This document shows, piece by piece, positions 1 to 25,676 of a stretch of DNA of 64,000 nucleotides. The first letter of the stretch is position 1, and every line of letters begins with the position of its first letter. The notes under the pieces were generated by a model. That model searched no databases and was not told the DNA's origin. It saw only the letters and a program-made list of their open reading frames with translations. This DNA is from Amoebidium appalachense (taxonomy: Eukaryota > Ichthyosporea): the NCBI GenBank assembly GCA_963693365.1, contig CAVNZM010000009.1:8742001-8806000 (forward strand), written 5' to 3'. A program made the position numbers and the translations under genes.

Positions 1-130
1 GAAGAATTTTTTTGCCTCTCAAGACCTTACACTCACGGACACACACACACAGGCGCGCACGAAACACATGCACGTATGCATGCACGCACGCGAACATACG
101 CACGCATGCACGCACGAACGCATGCGTGCG

Positions 131-170
<40 letters not shown>

Positions 171-304
171 GTACGTACAGATTGTTCAAGCTTACAACAT
201 ATGCTCAAAGGCACAGAGTATCAACACACACACATTCTCTCCTCTACTGATAGGACCACCAAAGAATGTGTAAAACAAGTCGACCTTGCCTCACCCCCCC
301 CCCA

Positions 305-339
<35 letters not shown>

Positions 340-473
340 ATGATGGGCTCTGTTCAAGTGTCTTCTTCCTGCGCGCTTAAATTGTTTGCTTTTGGGTTTC
401 CCACTTTTGTGACGCTTTTTTGTTGCTCTTTGTTGTCTCCTCCATATTTCCAACTCTCTGACGCATACATCCG

Positions 474-510
<37 letters not shown>

Positions 511-809
511 ACCCACTGCCCTACTTATTATGCACAGTGTGTGTGGGTTTCACTCTGCATTATGTTTTCCATCATGAATGTGTGCTTCGTACTCTAACGT
601 ATTCGACCCCCCCTCCCCCCCCCCCCCCTCCCCCCTCCCCCCCCCCCTTCGGCGCTCTTTTTTTAATTTGCCCAATGAACCGTGACATGGGGAAATCTCA
701 ATCCACAGTGGATCTTTTGACTTTGCTTCACACATTGAAACATTACACTGCATTGGAGCATACCCCCCCTCCCTCCCCCCCCAAAAAAGCCAAAAAAACA
801 ACAACACAG
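1..809. other. Non-coding 5' flank, probably an upstream GPATCH1 intron
   Basis: I see no convincing coding exon here. The stretch holds a CA/GCAC-rich microsatellite (about 30-165) and C runs at about 310-338, 474-510 and 605-648. It also holds degenerate copies of two dispersed repeats: one around 390-480, whose relatives are at 3412-3498 and 63089-63165, and one around 525-615, related to 1206-1337. It is probably the intron before the first GPATCH1 exon in the window. Confidence 0.5.
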
Positions 810-13675
<12,866 letters not shown>

Positions 13676-14007
13676 ACTGTGTGTTCGAATGTGGGTTTTT
13701 AACTTTTTCTTTCTTTTTTTTTTTGCTGTTTGTTTTTCCCTTGCCTTTTCTTTCCGCACCTTTATTTATATATTTATCTATTTATTTTGTCTGTTAGATA
13801 GTGGGCAGGATGGTGAAGACCCATAAGGATAATAGGTAGGCTGGTGCTCGAATGGTTTTCATAATTTTTTATTGTTGTTGTTTTGTTATTTTTATTTTTT
13901 ATTTTTTTTATTTTTTGTTTTCCTCTCGGATCGTTGTTTCATTTTTGTATTGTGTACCGTGTGCGCTGGTTGTCTGAGAGTCGGCGGCTGGCGTGTTATT
14001 TTATTTT

Positions 14008-14038
<31 letters not shown>

Positions 14039-14166
14039 GGGTACTGCATGAATGAGACACAACGAAGTGACCAGGACTAGAAAGTGTATATATTGGTAGG
14101 GTCTTGGTCTGGTTGGTGGGTTGTTTTCGTATACCTATCTTAGTTTTCTTTTTCTTTTTTTTTTTT

Positions 14167-14231
<65 letters not shown>

Positions 14232-14718
14232 GGGAGGGGGGGGGAGGGGGGGGGGGGGGGGAGGGGAGGCGGGGAGGGGGGGGGGGGGAGGCGGGGAGGG
14301 GGGAGGACTTTTTTCCTGGCTATGCGTTTCAGCTAGAGAATTAGTATGAAGAGTATGAAATCAAGCTTTCTAGATTTTATTATTGGTGTCGTTGCATGGT
14401 CTCTGTGTCGTGAACAGCAGCCAAAAACTGTCCAAATTTTAAATTAAAACCGGAAAACGTGGTTGCAAGTTTTGCAGGATCAGCCCGTCCGCTCTGGGAG
14501 TAACCCCCCCCCCCCCCCCCCCCCCCCCCCGTGCCGCCGCCCCCGCCCCCACCCACACACACACAAACACACAAATATAGATATTTCGAACGCGCACACA
14601 CAAACAAATAGCCTAATTTCTTACACGCGCGCGCGCACACACACACACACACACATACACACATAGTGCACATGCACACGCACACACAACGTACACGCAC
14701 ACGCGCGCGCGCGCACAC

Positions 14719-14776
<58 letters not shown>

Positions 14777-15366
14777 GCACACACGCGCGCACACACAGAC
14801 GCAAACGCGCACACACAAACGCATGTGCGCGCATGAGACACACACACACACACACCTGTTCTAGCAGACTGTACGCTTATGGTGCACTGGGGTATGTACC
14901 ACATGAAACATGCACAAGGTTGTGTAAGTAGGTGGGGTGCAGTGGTATCGATACCTGCGCATGTGCACTTCCACCAGATGTTCATGATGTTGTGGGAGGG
15001 CAAGAGGCCTGGGAGAGGGGGGGACCGGGGAGCCGGGGCCGGTGAGGGGGGGGGGGGGGGGGGGGACGTTCTGTACCATGATGTAACCGCATGATGCTTA
15101 CATCACCCGCATCAATTGGTAGAGTTATCAAAGAGTCACATTCATAATATATCATGTTACACCATATCTGTTACATAGCTACGGCTCTCCGGTTAGGTTG
15201 CAATAATTGCTTCGAAATCCACATATCCTAGTACTTGAATTGAAAGAAAAAAGTTAGTACCGACTCGGGCTAATAATCAGGGGTAGGCCTAGATGTAGGC
15301 TTTATATCATGAGTCATGTACATAATAAAATAAAAATAATAAAAAATAATAAATAAATAATAAAAA

Positions 15367-15557
15367 AACGGGGAACCCCAACTAATTGATTTCTCTTTGT
15401 AGTCTTTATGGTGTCTCGTAGAGAAAGGAAACCCTGATATATAGTCATCATCTATGTACGTGATCATGATATACCGCTGAGGGGATATTCCGAGCAAAAA
15501 CCCCCCCATACCTGAGACTGGTTTCTCTTTGCCTCGAGTAAACAGCGTAAACCCCCC
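15367..15557 (+). repeat. Dispersed fold-back repeat, family F, copy 2
   Basis: It starts at ACGGGGAACCCCAACTAATT and ends at AACAGCGTAAACCCCC. It matches 40654-40887 (same strand) and 4392-4583 (opposite strand) over most of its length, and shares a partial match with 49501-49550. Other copies carry an inverted repeat around TTTACTCGAGGCA near one end. No coding capacity is seen. Confidence 0.75.
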
Positions 15558-15909
15558 TCATGTACATGCCATTGTACTTACATTGACTCTTGCTGCAAAA
15601 ACCCTATCAGAAAAAGTTAAAGAGCTAACCACACCGCCCAAACGACCTGACAGGTGTGGCATGTGAATGCATGTTTCGTGTTTGGTAAAGGTGAAAAGTG
15701 CAAAGGTGATTTTTTTCTATCACGACACTGACGTATACCCGTAAACTACGAAGCTGCCCCACATATAAGCGAAGGATTTGGAAGGGTGCAGCAAGTGTTG
15801 GAACCTACGTTTCGCCCACATTAGTCGTCTTATTCTACCTGCAACTGGCGCCACAGTTTAGTTTAATAGTGATGTGCACCCTAAAATAAGTATATTAGCT
15901 AAACACATC

Positions 15910-16102
15910 GGCGTGGCTGGGGTAGTAGCCCTGGGCAAAGTGTGTACTTATAGTCAGGTTGTGAAGGATGGTTTAGTTTAGCTGAACTCATTGATAGCAC
16001 CTTAACTTGTGTACTGTCGGTGTTGTGTGGTAGACGGTAGTTTCCCTAGAGCTGGGCCTGAAAAGGCCCTCCGGGAACAAAACGTGATAAAAAAAAAAAA
16101 AA
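15910..16102 (+). mobile_element. SINE-like retroposon copy 1 with poly-A tail and 13-bp target duplication
   Basis: The body begins GGCGTGGCTGGGGTAG and ends CTCCGGGAACAAAACG plus about 15 A. The same 13-mer, agctaaacacatc, flanks it at 15897-15909 and 16103-16115, the mark of reverse-transcriptase-driven insertion. A second copy lies at 38989-39197. I could not find a clean tRNA-type A or B box, so the promoter class is open. No coding capacity is seen. Confidence 0.88.
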
Positions 16103-16236
16103 AGCTAAACACATCTACTCAACGTTTTGTAATCCTTTGTTGTTGTTTTCTGTTTTTTTCGTAGGGAATCCAATACCTTATTGCACAGGTTTAAAATAAT
16201 AGCTCAACCACACACACACACACACACACACACACC

Positions 16237-17292
16237 ATGGCCACATACACCATCCACATGCCCGACTGGACCCTTCCCTCCCCGTGGCCTACCACCGACC
16301 ATCCGGTAGACTTCTGGCGTTCTGATGCCCCCCAAGTCACTCTTCTCGTCGGAGAAAAACCGAAAAATAAAACAAACCCTAAGAATAATGCGGATTCCGG
16401 GGCGGGTGTTGAAGAGAATTCGAACCAAAATGCAACAGAAAAACACGAAGAAGAAAAATACGACAGCATTATTGTACCCCGGGAATATCTGTGCGCCATT
16501 TCACCCGTTTTTGCTGCCATGCTAGGGGACTCATTGAGTGGCGAAAACACTACAGGCATGTCGTATGTGGAGGCACAGAAAGGAGAAATACGGGTACCAA
16601 ATTTCGAAATTACGGACGTGCTTTCAATTCTTCAAGTCGCTGCCGTTCTCTTTACGTATGATTGGCGCCCGGGATATCAACGTGGGAGGCGAGTGTTGAT
16701 TCCCTCTTCCACAACTTTGCAAGATGAAATGACACAGGTTTCGCATTTTGAAGAGGATATGGGTGGTGGTCCGGCAAAGGTGTGGCTCGAACACAAAGCA
16801 CATACAACACTCAGAGCAGGGATAGAAGGGCCGGATATGCACGATGCGGAGTTTGTGCGGATGATTGATATTGCGGCTTACTACCAGACGGAAAAGGTGT
16901 TGAAATGGTTGGGGGAGAGGGTTGCATGTTGCACTGAACCAAATCTGATGTGAAAGCGTGGAGGATATGGCTATATCATGAGCGAAAAAGAAAACGAGAT
17001 AAGTGCTAATATGTGGGACACAGACGCATGTGTTTATGTTTATGCTGCGTTCGCCCGTGCTGAATATGAAGTGAGGTGGGATAGATGGATGCTTCAGTGT
17101 GTACTGCGGAGACTCACATACAACGAGGAAAATGGGCTCGGTTTACACGACAATTACTTTTATAGCAGCAGCAACAAAAAGCCCCGTACGATCAACGAGA
17201 GACATGAGAGATTGCTTCTTTCACTGCCCCAAAAGAGTCTCCTGCACCTGTGGAATGGCGCTTTGCATGGCAGCGAGATTAGAGACTTCTAG
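16237..17292 (+). pseudogene. B1: BTB/POZ-like family member, one in-frame TGA
   Basis: This is the short subtype of the local family. It starts MATYTIHMPDWTLPSPW, then VDFWRSDAPQVTLLVGE (first BTB strand), a variable acidic linker, and IIVPREYLCAISPVFAAML (the BTB helix pair, split by me from the preceding Asp-Ser). Next come YVEAQKGEIRVPNFE, an AAYYQTEKVLKWLGERV helix pair, and the family signature WDTDACVYVYAAF before a WMLQCVLRRL helix. Codon 239 is TGA (16951-16953) where paralog B2 has Trp in FRWKTK. The same frame then stays open for 112 more codons to TAG. It could be a single-base nonsense mutation, a sequencing error or a recent pseudogene. A (CA)13 tract directly precedes the ATG. 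Confidence 0.75.
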
Positions 17293-17337
17293 CCCCCCCC
17301 CCCCCCCCCCCTCCCCCCCCCCCCCCCCCCTCCCCCC

Positions 17338-17368
<31 letters not shown>

Positions 17369-18259
17369 AAAAAGAAAAAAATAAAAAAAAAGTAAAAAAA
17401 AGCCTCGTTTTCCCCTCTCAGCTTCTTTTTTTCTTTTTCTTTTTCCTTTTCTTTTTCTTTCTTTCTTTTCTTTTCTTTTCTTTTCTTTTTTTTCCCATCA
17501 ACCCCTCGTGTGTATTTCGAATATTCCATGTCTTTTATTGCCATTTTTGAGCACCGCCATATATGGTATCTTTTGCGACTGGCTGGCCAGTCCTATTGCA
17601 AAATGCTTATTCATGCATAGCAAGCGCCGGGGAATAGTCAAACACACTGCAAAAGTAGAGGCTAATTCATTTAGTATACTATTTTTTTTTTCTTGATGGG
17701 GGAGGGGAGGGGGGGGGGGGGGGGGGGGGGGAAGGGAAAAAGGGGGGGAGGAAAGGGCCCAAAACAGAGCATCATCATCATTAATTCATTTCTTATCGGT
17801 TTTATTTCATTTTTATTTTTTATTTTACTAAAGGGTTTGGAGGCCCCGTCTTTCATGTTTTCTTCGATATCCAGGTCTCTGCGAGAGTGTTGAGTTGGGT
17901 TTTAGGGTGCGGAAGGAGGGGAAGGAGGAGAAGGGGCGGGGGGGAACGGGGGGGGAGGGGACGGGAGGGGGAGGAGGACAGGATATTGGTTTACCAAAAT
18001 ATTTGTGTACCTGAGTTCAAATGTGTACTAGTACTGACTTGTCATAGCTAGATAAAGACATTTGACAGTGTGCAGACTTTAAGCATCATATCTGTAAAGG
18101 GACTTCACTTTGTGTGTGTTGGGCCACTTGCACAGAATAAAGGAGTTAGGCAGGCCTTCTTCCAACGTCCCAAGCACACTAAAGACACCAGTTTATGAAT
18201 AAAACTTGAGTCGTCTGGAATGGGCTTTATGTAGAAAAAAAAAATGAATGGTATTTCGT
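17293..18259. other. Downstream flank of B1
   Basis: A C-to-A junction (17293-17371) starts directly after the B1 stop. Pyrimidine-rich TTTTC sequence follows (17420-17495), then a G run (17711-17731) and AT-rich unique sequence with no recognisable gene. Confidence 0.6.
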
Positions 18260-18603
18260 CCGGTTGCCATTGCTGTGTATAGCACCGGATGGTGTTTCCT
18301 CTTTGTTATTTTTTTTTTTTCGTGTTTGCTTTTTTACCGTCGAAAATCAAACCTGTTAGAGTCAAAAGCTAAAATCCTCGTCCTAAACCCACATTTCTCG
18401 AGTGCCACTGGGTAAAAGTAGCAATTAATAATAAGATAGTGACCTACCGGGTTGCCGTTGCTGTGTATAGAACCGGATGGTGTTTCCTCTTTTGTTTCTT
18501 TTTTTTTCGTGTTTGCTTTTTTACCGTCGAATATCGAACCTAAAGCTAAAAGCCTCGTCCTAAACCACATTTCTCGAGTGCCACTGGGTAAAAGTAGCAA
18601 TTA
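18260..18603. repeat. Two-copy tandem repeat, 187-bp period
   Basis: Copy 1 covers about 18260-18427 and copy 2 about 18447-18603. Both start CCGG(G)TTGCC, share CACCGGATGGTGTTTCCTC or a close variant, and end CCACTGGGTAAAAGTAGCAA. They differ by scattered substitutions and small indels. No coding frame is preserved. Confidence 0.85.
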
Positions 18604-19488
18604 CAAGCATACAACTTAGTAAACCCATTGACCGTGATGGTATATATATTTTTTTTTCTTTGCCTCTCCGGTGGTGATGATGGTGTCCATTGTGTTTTGG
18701 CAAGTTGCAGCGCCTTCAACTTGATTCTATTCGTCCTGTAGGTTTCTTTTTGGTTTTGGTACTTATGCTGCATAAAATTCCGTAAAAAAGTACATGTATA
18801 AAGTTTTCTCTTGCTACGACCAATGACTTTCCTTGTTAAGTGGACCCCCCGAGTGCACAAAAGCATGCAGTATTGAGGGCAACGGGCGGGCAGGGGGGGG
18901 GGGGGGGGGGGGGTTGTTCCTGTGTCGATATGGTAGTGGGATGAGTGTGTGTGTGTGTATGCCATGTGTGTGTGTGTGTGGGCGGGTGGGGGGGGGGGGG
19001 GGGGAAGGGGGGGAGGGGGGGGGAGGGGTAAAACGAGGGGTGGATATTTCAGGGATTGTTCCGGGAAAGGGGGGGATGGGGTGGGGTGGGGTGGGGTGGG
19101 GGGAGGATACAGCGGGTATTTCGTGTAGGGACTGTAATACTATTGAATGTGTGTGGTAATTGTTTTGGGATGGGCTGGGGGGGAGGGGGGGAGGGGGGGG
19201 GGGGGGGCGGGAGGAGGGGGGATGGGCATTGAGGGGACTTAATAAAGTGTGCCAGTGCTTGTGTGCCTGTATGTCTACAGGTGCTTGCACAGGCTCTGAC
19301 CATATTTTATATCTTCTCTTTCAACTTCTCTTTTCTTTTTTCTTTCTTAAGATGGGGGGGGGGGGGGGGGGGGGGGAGACAGGCTGGTTGTGTGTGTGTA
19401 GGTGTGTTCACATGTGTGCATGTGCGACTGCCCCAGCGTGTTCGTTTGCGTGGGTGGGTGGGCTGGTGGTGGTGGTGGCTAGGTCGGG

Positions 19489-19519
<31 letters not shown>

Positions 19520-19534
19520 AGAGGGAGGCAGGCA

Positions 19535-19586
19535 GGTTGTGTGTGCGTGTGTGTGTGCGTGTGTGTGCGTGTGTGTGCATGCGCGC

Positions 19587-19663
<77 letters not shown>

Positions 19664-19668
19664 TTTTT

Positions 19669-19714
<46 letters not shown>

Positions 19715-19790
19715 CGTGTGTGCGTGCGTGCGTGCGTGCGTGCGTGCGGGTGTGCGACTGTGCGTGTGTGCGTGCGTGCGCGCCGTGGCG
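19535..19790 (+). repeat. (TG)n/(TGCG)n tract interrupted by T11
   Basis: Interrupted TG and GTGC units flank two pure (TG)n blocks separated by a run of eleven T near 19661-19672. Confidence 0.9.
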
Positions 19791-20239
19791 TGTGGGTGGG
19801 TGGGTGGACCCGTGTTGGTGGTGGTAGGGAGATGGTGGAGGTGGGGAGGGGGGGTTGAGGGGAGGGGAGAGGGGGGGAAGGGGGGGGGGGGAGGGGGGAA
19901 GGGAGAGGGGGCAGGAAGGAACCATCCCGGTCGTTCCCCATTGGCAATGGCACAATCAGCGGGGGGGAAGGGGGGGGGGGGGGAGCCCAAAAAATGTACG
20001 TTAACGGTGGGGCTTTGCACACGGGGGATATTAACTCCTTGACCGGCTAATGGGCAGGCAAGCACTCGCGTGCCTGTGGCTATATAAGTGCATTAAATTG
20101 TAATAGTTTAGCTAGAGGCTCAGAATCAGAGCCCCCCCCCCCCCCCCCCCTTTGGATCCAAACCAACCAACCAAAAAAAAGCCCCCCTCCTCCCCCCCCC
20201 CCCCCTCCCCTTCCCCTCCCCCTTTTTCCCGCTGGGGTT

Positions 20240-20273
<34 letters not shown>

Positions 20274-20776
20274 CAGGATGGGACAGCAAAGTAGGCTTGA
20301 GTATGCAAGTGTTGTTTCAATGACAGTATTAATAGCAATTTGGTGTGGTATGACGGAAATAAGTATAATATTATTGCAAGAACAGTTGGATGTTTGGGTG
20401 CTTCAACAGTGCTGCTTTTCGATATTAAAAGGCAAATATTATAAATGTGCTATATGGTCCAAAGCTAATAGTAGCACGTCCCTACGCTACTATCAAATAG
20501 TTGGTTAAGTGCAACTTTTTTGAAAGAAAAATAAAACTCTATTTTCCTATGATGCATGTGCAAACCGTGACCATGACGACTTGTCTAAAAAATTTGACAT
20601 ATGGACAAAGTGGCATGGTGTAATATAGTAGCGACGGTTTTATTCGAGCCTGTGCTACTTAAGCAGCATACATAAGTAAGCACAATATAGGGTTTCAGCC
20701 GGAGGTAAACCCGTTTGAATATCAAAAATACACAAACCTGTGATGTATGTATGTGTTGGGGGGGGAGGTAGGGGGG

Positions 20777-20778
<2 letters not shown>

Positions 20779-20861
<83 letters not shown>

Positions 20862-20870
20862 GGGGGGGGG
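20779..20870 (+). repeat. (TG)n followed by poly-G
   Basis: About 33 TG units pass directly into a run of about 26 G. Confidence 0.95.
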
Positions 20871-21085
20871 TGGCCGTAGTGATTAGGTGTTCTAATCAGT
20901 CGCTTCCTCCTGCTACCAGAATGTCAGAACAGGAGCCTGGAAAAGCTATATTGTACATGTACATCTATAATAAACATACTGTATGGGAATAAATAAGCCA
21001 TACGAATTGAGCCATACGAATTGCATAAGTTATCACCACTTCTGCAATTGGAATAGATGTCCCAAACAAGGTAATATTTGCAAAC

Positions 21086-22174
21086 TTAGAGCCTGGACAC
21101 ACAGGCCGCCAGACTATTCCACATCTGCACCTGATACTTATCCGGGAGGGAGAACAACAGGTCTCTGTGTTCTTCTCTCAACTTCGGCACACGTGATTCA
21201 CTCTTCGTTCCCGGTGACCCTTTTTCCACCGCCACCAGCCGCCATACCACACACTGAAGCATCCATTCCGCCCACTGAACGTCGATCTCTGCTCGGCAGA
21301 ATGTGGCATACAAATGCAAACATGCATCTGTATCCCATAATTCGAGATGTTTCGTATTCTCACTTGGAGTCTTGTAGGGACCCACGGTTTTTGTCTTCCA
21401 CCTGAAAGTAGGTTCTTTCCAATTTTCAACCCTCGCCACCAGCCAACGAATCACTTGTTCTGCTTGGTAGTACGAGGCGATTCCTATCATACGCAAAATG
21501 GCTGGGTCGTGGAGGGGTGGGCTGTTTATCTCCGCTTTAGTTACGGTGAATGTTTTTTGTTCTAGGGAAACTTCGACAAACCCACCACCAATGGTTTCGT
21601 TCACTTGTTTGAGTTGCCGGGTTTTGTTGTACAGTGTCTTGTTTATGTCTTCTGGTTCTTTGTCGTAGCGTGAGCCCTTGTTGTATGTGTTAAGCAGAGT
21701 CTTGTTCCGTCCATAAGTATTCAAAACCGCCGCGACGTGAAGAAACGATAACATGTCCGTTTTTTCGAAGAACGATCTAACCTCTCCTTTCTCGGCCTCT
21801 ATGTAAACGTTGGGTGTGGTGTGGGTGCTTTCTCCCAGTGGGCTACTGAGTTTCTCACAGAGCATGGACGAAAAAACGGGGGATATAGCACATAGAAACT
21901 CCTTCGGGGCAATGATGGTGTGATATGTTTCTCCACCCTTCGTCTCCGAGTCGCCGTTTGTGTGATGAACGCCGGGTGCACCTGCATCTGCAATGCTCTG
22001 TTTTCTCTGTGTTTCTGTTTCGCTTGTTGTTCCTTTTGCCTCGTTTTCACTTTTGCAGAGAAGTGTCACCATGGGGGCATCCTTGCGCCAAAAGTCTGGT
22101 CCACGTGGCTGTTCGGTTTTTGACCATGGTGTGGGAAGAGCCCAGTCTGGCATGTGGATAGTGTGTGTGGTCAT
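21086..22174 (-). CDS. B2: intact BTB/POZ-like family protein (short subtype)
   Basis: This is a single-exon frame of 362 residues. It starts MTTHTIHMPDWALPTPW, followed by DFWRKDAPMVTLL. A Lys/Glu/Thr-rich linker of about 60 residues precedes IIAPKEFLCAISPVFSSML. Next are YIEAEKGEVRSFFEKTD, LSFLHVAAVLNTYGR, then ILRMIGIASYYQAEQVIRWL, the signature WDTDACLHLYATF, and WMLQCVVWRLV, ending at the C terminus with LPDKYQVQMWNSL. The order (hydrophobic strand, linker, EFLCAISPVF helix, second strand block, AxYY helix) resembles a BTB/POZ fold with an insertion, followed by a helical BACK-like part. BTB proteins usually act as dimerising adaptors, for example of cullin-3 ligases. That role here is only inference. 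The stop at 21086-21088 is clean. Confidence 0.8.
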   Translation of the reverse strand: MTTHTIHMPDWALPTPWSKTEQPRGPDFWRKDAPMVTLLCKSENEAKGTTSETETQRKQSIADAGAPGVHHTNGDSETKGGETYHTIIAPKEFLCAISPVFSSMLCEKLSSPLGESTHTTPNVYIEAEKGEVRSFFEKTDMLSFLHVAAVLNTYGRNKTLLNTYNKGSRYDKEPEDINKTLYNKTRQLKQVNETIGGGFVEVSLEQKTFTVTKAEINSPPLHDPAILRMIGIASYYQAEQVIRWLVARVENWKEPTFRWKTKTVGPYKTPSENTKHLELWDTDACLHLYATFCRAEIDVQWAEWMLQCVVWRLVAVEKGSPGTKSESRVPKLREEHRDLLFSLPDKYQVQMWNSLAACVSRL

Positions 22175-22424
22175 GTTGGTTAGGAAAGTTCTTTATATTT
22201 ATACCGATTTTGATGTTGAAAGTATCAGTTGCTAGCAGCAGTGTTCCTGTTGTATAAAAAAATTATCTAGAGACTAGCCAGTAGCTTCTTGTTATGTTGT
22301 GCAATAAACCTCGAGTACTTAATTTTCAAATGCAGCTGGGCAATAATAATAAATAAAGAGTTGGAATTGTTATAAGCTCATGCAATGTGATCCGTTGTGT
22401 GCAAAATCTTCAGTGTGTGAGCAG

Positions 22425-22476
22425 ACGCGCATGCATAATACGCGCATGCATCATGCGCGTATTAATGCATGCGCGT
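22425..22476. repeat. Long near-perfect palindrome
   Basis: Left arm 22425-22448 (begins ACGCGCATGCATAATACG) and right arm 22452-22476 are reverse complements except for one extra base. They are separated by a 3-base loop. The DNA could extrude a cruciform of about 24 bp. No promoter or origin context is visible. Confidence 0.85.
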
Positions 22477-23058
22477 ATTACATATGCGTACTCATCATCC
22501 CCAAAAGCCGCAGCTGCCTAGGCCAGCGTGCCAAAAAAAAAGACACGAGCATGTACATATGCCCCGACACCGCGTGTACAATCCAAACGGTTTGTGGGGA
22601 CCCAAAATCATTTTCAACGAAGAACTTGCCATCACTTTGCGGTTATGTACTATATATAGTACTGTGGAAATACAGTGTCTATGAGAGAAATTAAGCCAAA
22701 ATCAGATATTATTTCGCCGGCATTATGATTTATTAGTCTTCCGGGTTCAGAATTGAAATGGCAGCCTTGTTGTCAGTAAATATATACGTAAACTGAGTGC
22801 CTTTTTTTTGATTAAAAAAAAGGGCAGGCAGCACGCGTACCAATAATCTACAGTCAAAACATGCAGAATGCCCCCCAAAACATGGGAATTCGACTGAATA
22901 AACGATGTTTGTGTGGTGTTAGCCGGCAGGTCACATGTCAGCTGCAGGATGTGATGTGACACGTACAGTACAAGGAGGTCTAAGCGCCGGCTGTCGCCGG
23001 CGCCTAAAACGAGTCAAAGTGGATGAGTATGGCAACGATGGACACTCATACAAACCAC

Positions 23059-23427
<369 letters not shown>

Positions 23428-24059
23428 AACTGTCCATCCTCGTCACATGCATAGTTGGATATATTTACTTGATGCGTCAAAAGGTGTTCATTGGTTGATA
23501 TATTTACTTATGGCGTCCAATTCTCCAAGTTCATTCGTCGTACGTACTATCGAAAGGAGGCGAAATCGGCATCGGGCACGTTGTGATTTTTATCATAGCA
23601 TTTATCGAAAAGTAAAAAAATGGATTTTTTACGATGTTTTATTATTTTTGCTAGACCAATAGTCATACCCGAGCGCCATGGCATGTAGCCGAGAACGGTC
23701 CTTTTTGACTCAGGGTTGCATTAGTTCATACCCTGACACCTACAGCCACACGTAGCGGCTGCTTACCTCCCTTTTTGCCCTCTAATACTTTGTTCTGAAT
23801 CAATTTTAGACTTAAACTTTTTATATTTTTTGACACAAACACCTCCACACGTTAATATTCTTCTATGCTGCTTGGTTTTATGCGCGTTTCGGCTTTTGAT
23901 TTCGCTATGCAAATCTCCGCGGGTTGCATAGTCAGTGATTAGTCACTGGGCCAGATTACGGGAAGGTCAAACGGTCGTTATAATATTAGTTAATGTATAT
24001 GAGTGTCATATGCTCATGATTATTTGGTCGACAACAATAAATATTAAACAAATGGTAAG

Positions 24060-24330
24060 CCAACTACATAGAACACGTGCTTCAAACCACCGGCAAGCTG
24101 CGTGAGTGTTTGTAGAGAAGACATTTGGTGTCGTGGCAGGGGCTTGGGCATGGATCATTATGATGTATGTGCACCGAGCATCGAGGCGCCACGTGCGTAC
24201 TCGTTACAACTGCATGATCTAGATTTTTAATCTATTCAATTTTATTTGTCGTCTTGGTTGGTGGAGAGCGCATAACAGATCTACTAATCAAAATTGAAAA
24301 TAGGTTGAATAGATCGGCTCGAGCAATTCG
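24060..24330. repeat. Paralogous intergenic segment (with 31300-31560)
   Basis: It shares the same landmarks in the same order as 31300-31560. The copies are diverged, so this duplication is older than the 452-bp tandem one at 49731. Confidence 0.7.
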
Positions 24331-24465
24331 AACTGTGTAGTACACAACTGAATGCGTCGCACCGGACCACGGGCGTTCCTGAATCTGGTCATCCATGACA
24401 TTACTGTAGTGCTATCATCCAACGTTCCATTTGTTAAGCTTTTCCATGGCATATTAAACAATACA

Positions 24466-25107
<642 letters not shown>

Positions 25108-25676
25108 CATGTTTCTTTTCTTCGCCACCCCTGAGTGGGATATGTATATATATATATGCTCTCACACTGCAGATTTTGCAGGACCGTAAACATGTTAAGC
25201 GGAGTGCAGGTATTGCCTCTTAGGCCTGCTAAAGTGGCATGATTTATGATTCTTAACGTGCAAAACTGCGCCAGCTGCGCTATAACTGATTTTTACTTTT
25301 TTTTAAAAAAAACAAATAACTAGAATTCATCAATGTTTAAAGACCTCTGCACACGAAATCTGTTTGCCCCCAAACTCCTCAGTTGTCACCTTTTCTTAGC
25401 ATGTAGGCACACTTACGTGGCAAAGAAGCTCTGCATATGTAGAAGAATTTGCCTTACAAAACACGAACACGAACACAAGTCTTAGTGTGTGTTTGGGAAC
25501 TGTATGAAAACCCACACATCATCGAGCTGCTATTCAATTTGCTACACAGAAAGTTTTGCTCTTGGTGAAACACTGTGGCTACACAATTCCTTAGGACTTT
25601 CACTTTTATGTTACTAGAAACCCCATGGCCATCTTCGCACTTTCTGTTGCTATCGTACTTGCACACAAACACCACC

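Larger units (their letters stand above)
13676..16236. other. Intergenic region between GPATCH1 and B1
   Basis: There is no gene I can support. It contains a diverged duplicate of the GPATCH1 3' end (13796-13855), two T-to-G junctions (14007-14041 and 14152-14300, the second a G-rich block), and a CA/GCGC microsatellite (14626-14850). It also contains a fold-back repeat (15367-15557) and a SINE-like insertion (15910-16102). The GPATCH1 poly-A site is probably in the T-rich 13690-13800 stretch, but no clear AATAAA is seen. Confidence 0.6.
18604..21085. other. Intergenic region between B1 and B2
   Basis: It contains G-rich stretches (18890-19240, 19353-19377, 19490-19520, 19850-19990), a (TG)n tract broken by eleven T (19588-19706), a C run next to a G run (20125-20271), and (TG)n joined to poly-G (20779-20870). 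Between 20290 and 20740 the sequence is ordinary and AT-rich. A 77-codon frame there resembles nothing I know. Confidence 0.6.

Noticed and set aside
16951-16953. TGA read as Trp (altered genetic code)
   Set aside because: B5 ends in TGA at the expected family C terminus, and GPATCH1 and MutS contain no internal TGA in about 1,400 codons.
20278-20508. 77-codon frame beginning MGQQSRLEYASVV
   Set aside because: Not recognised, with no paralog or splice context. The length is within chance for this AT-rich stretch.
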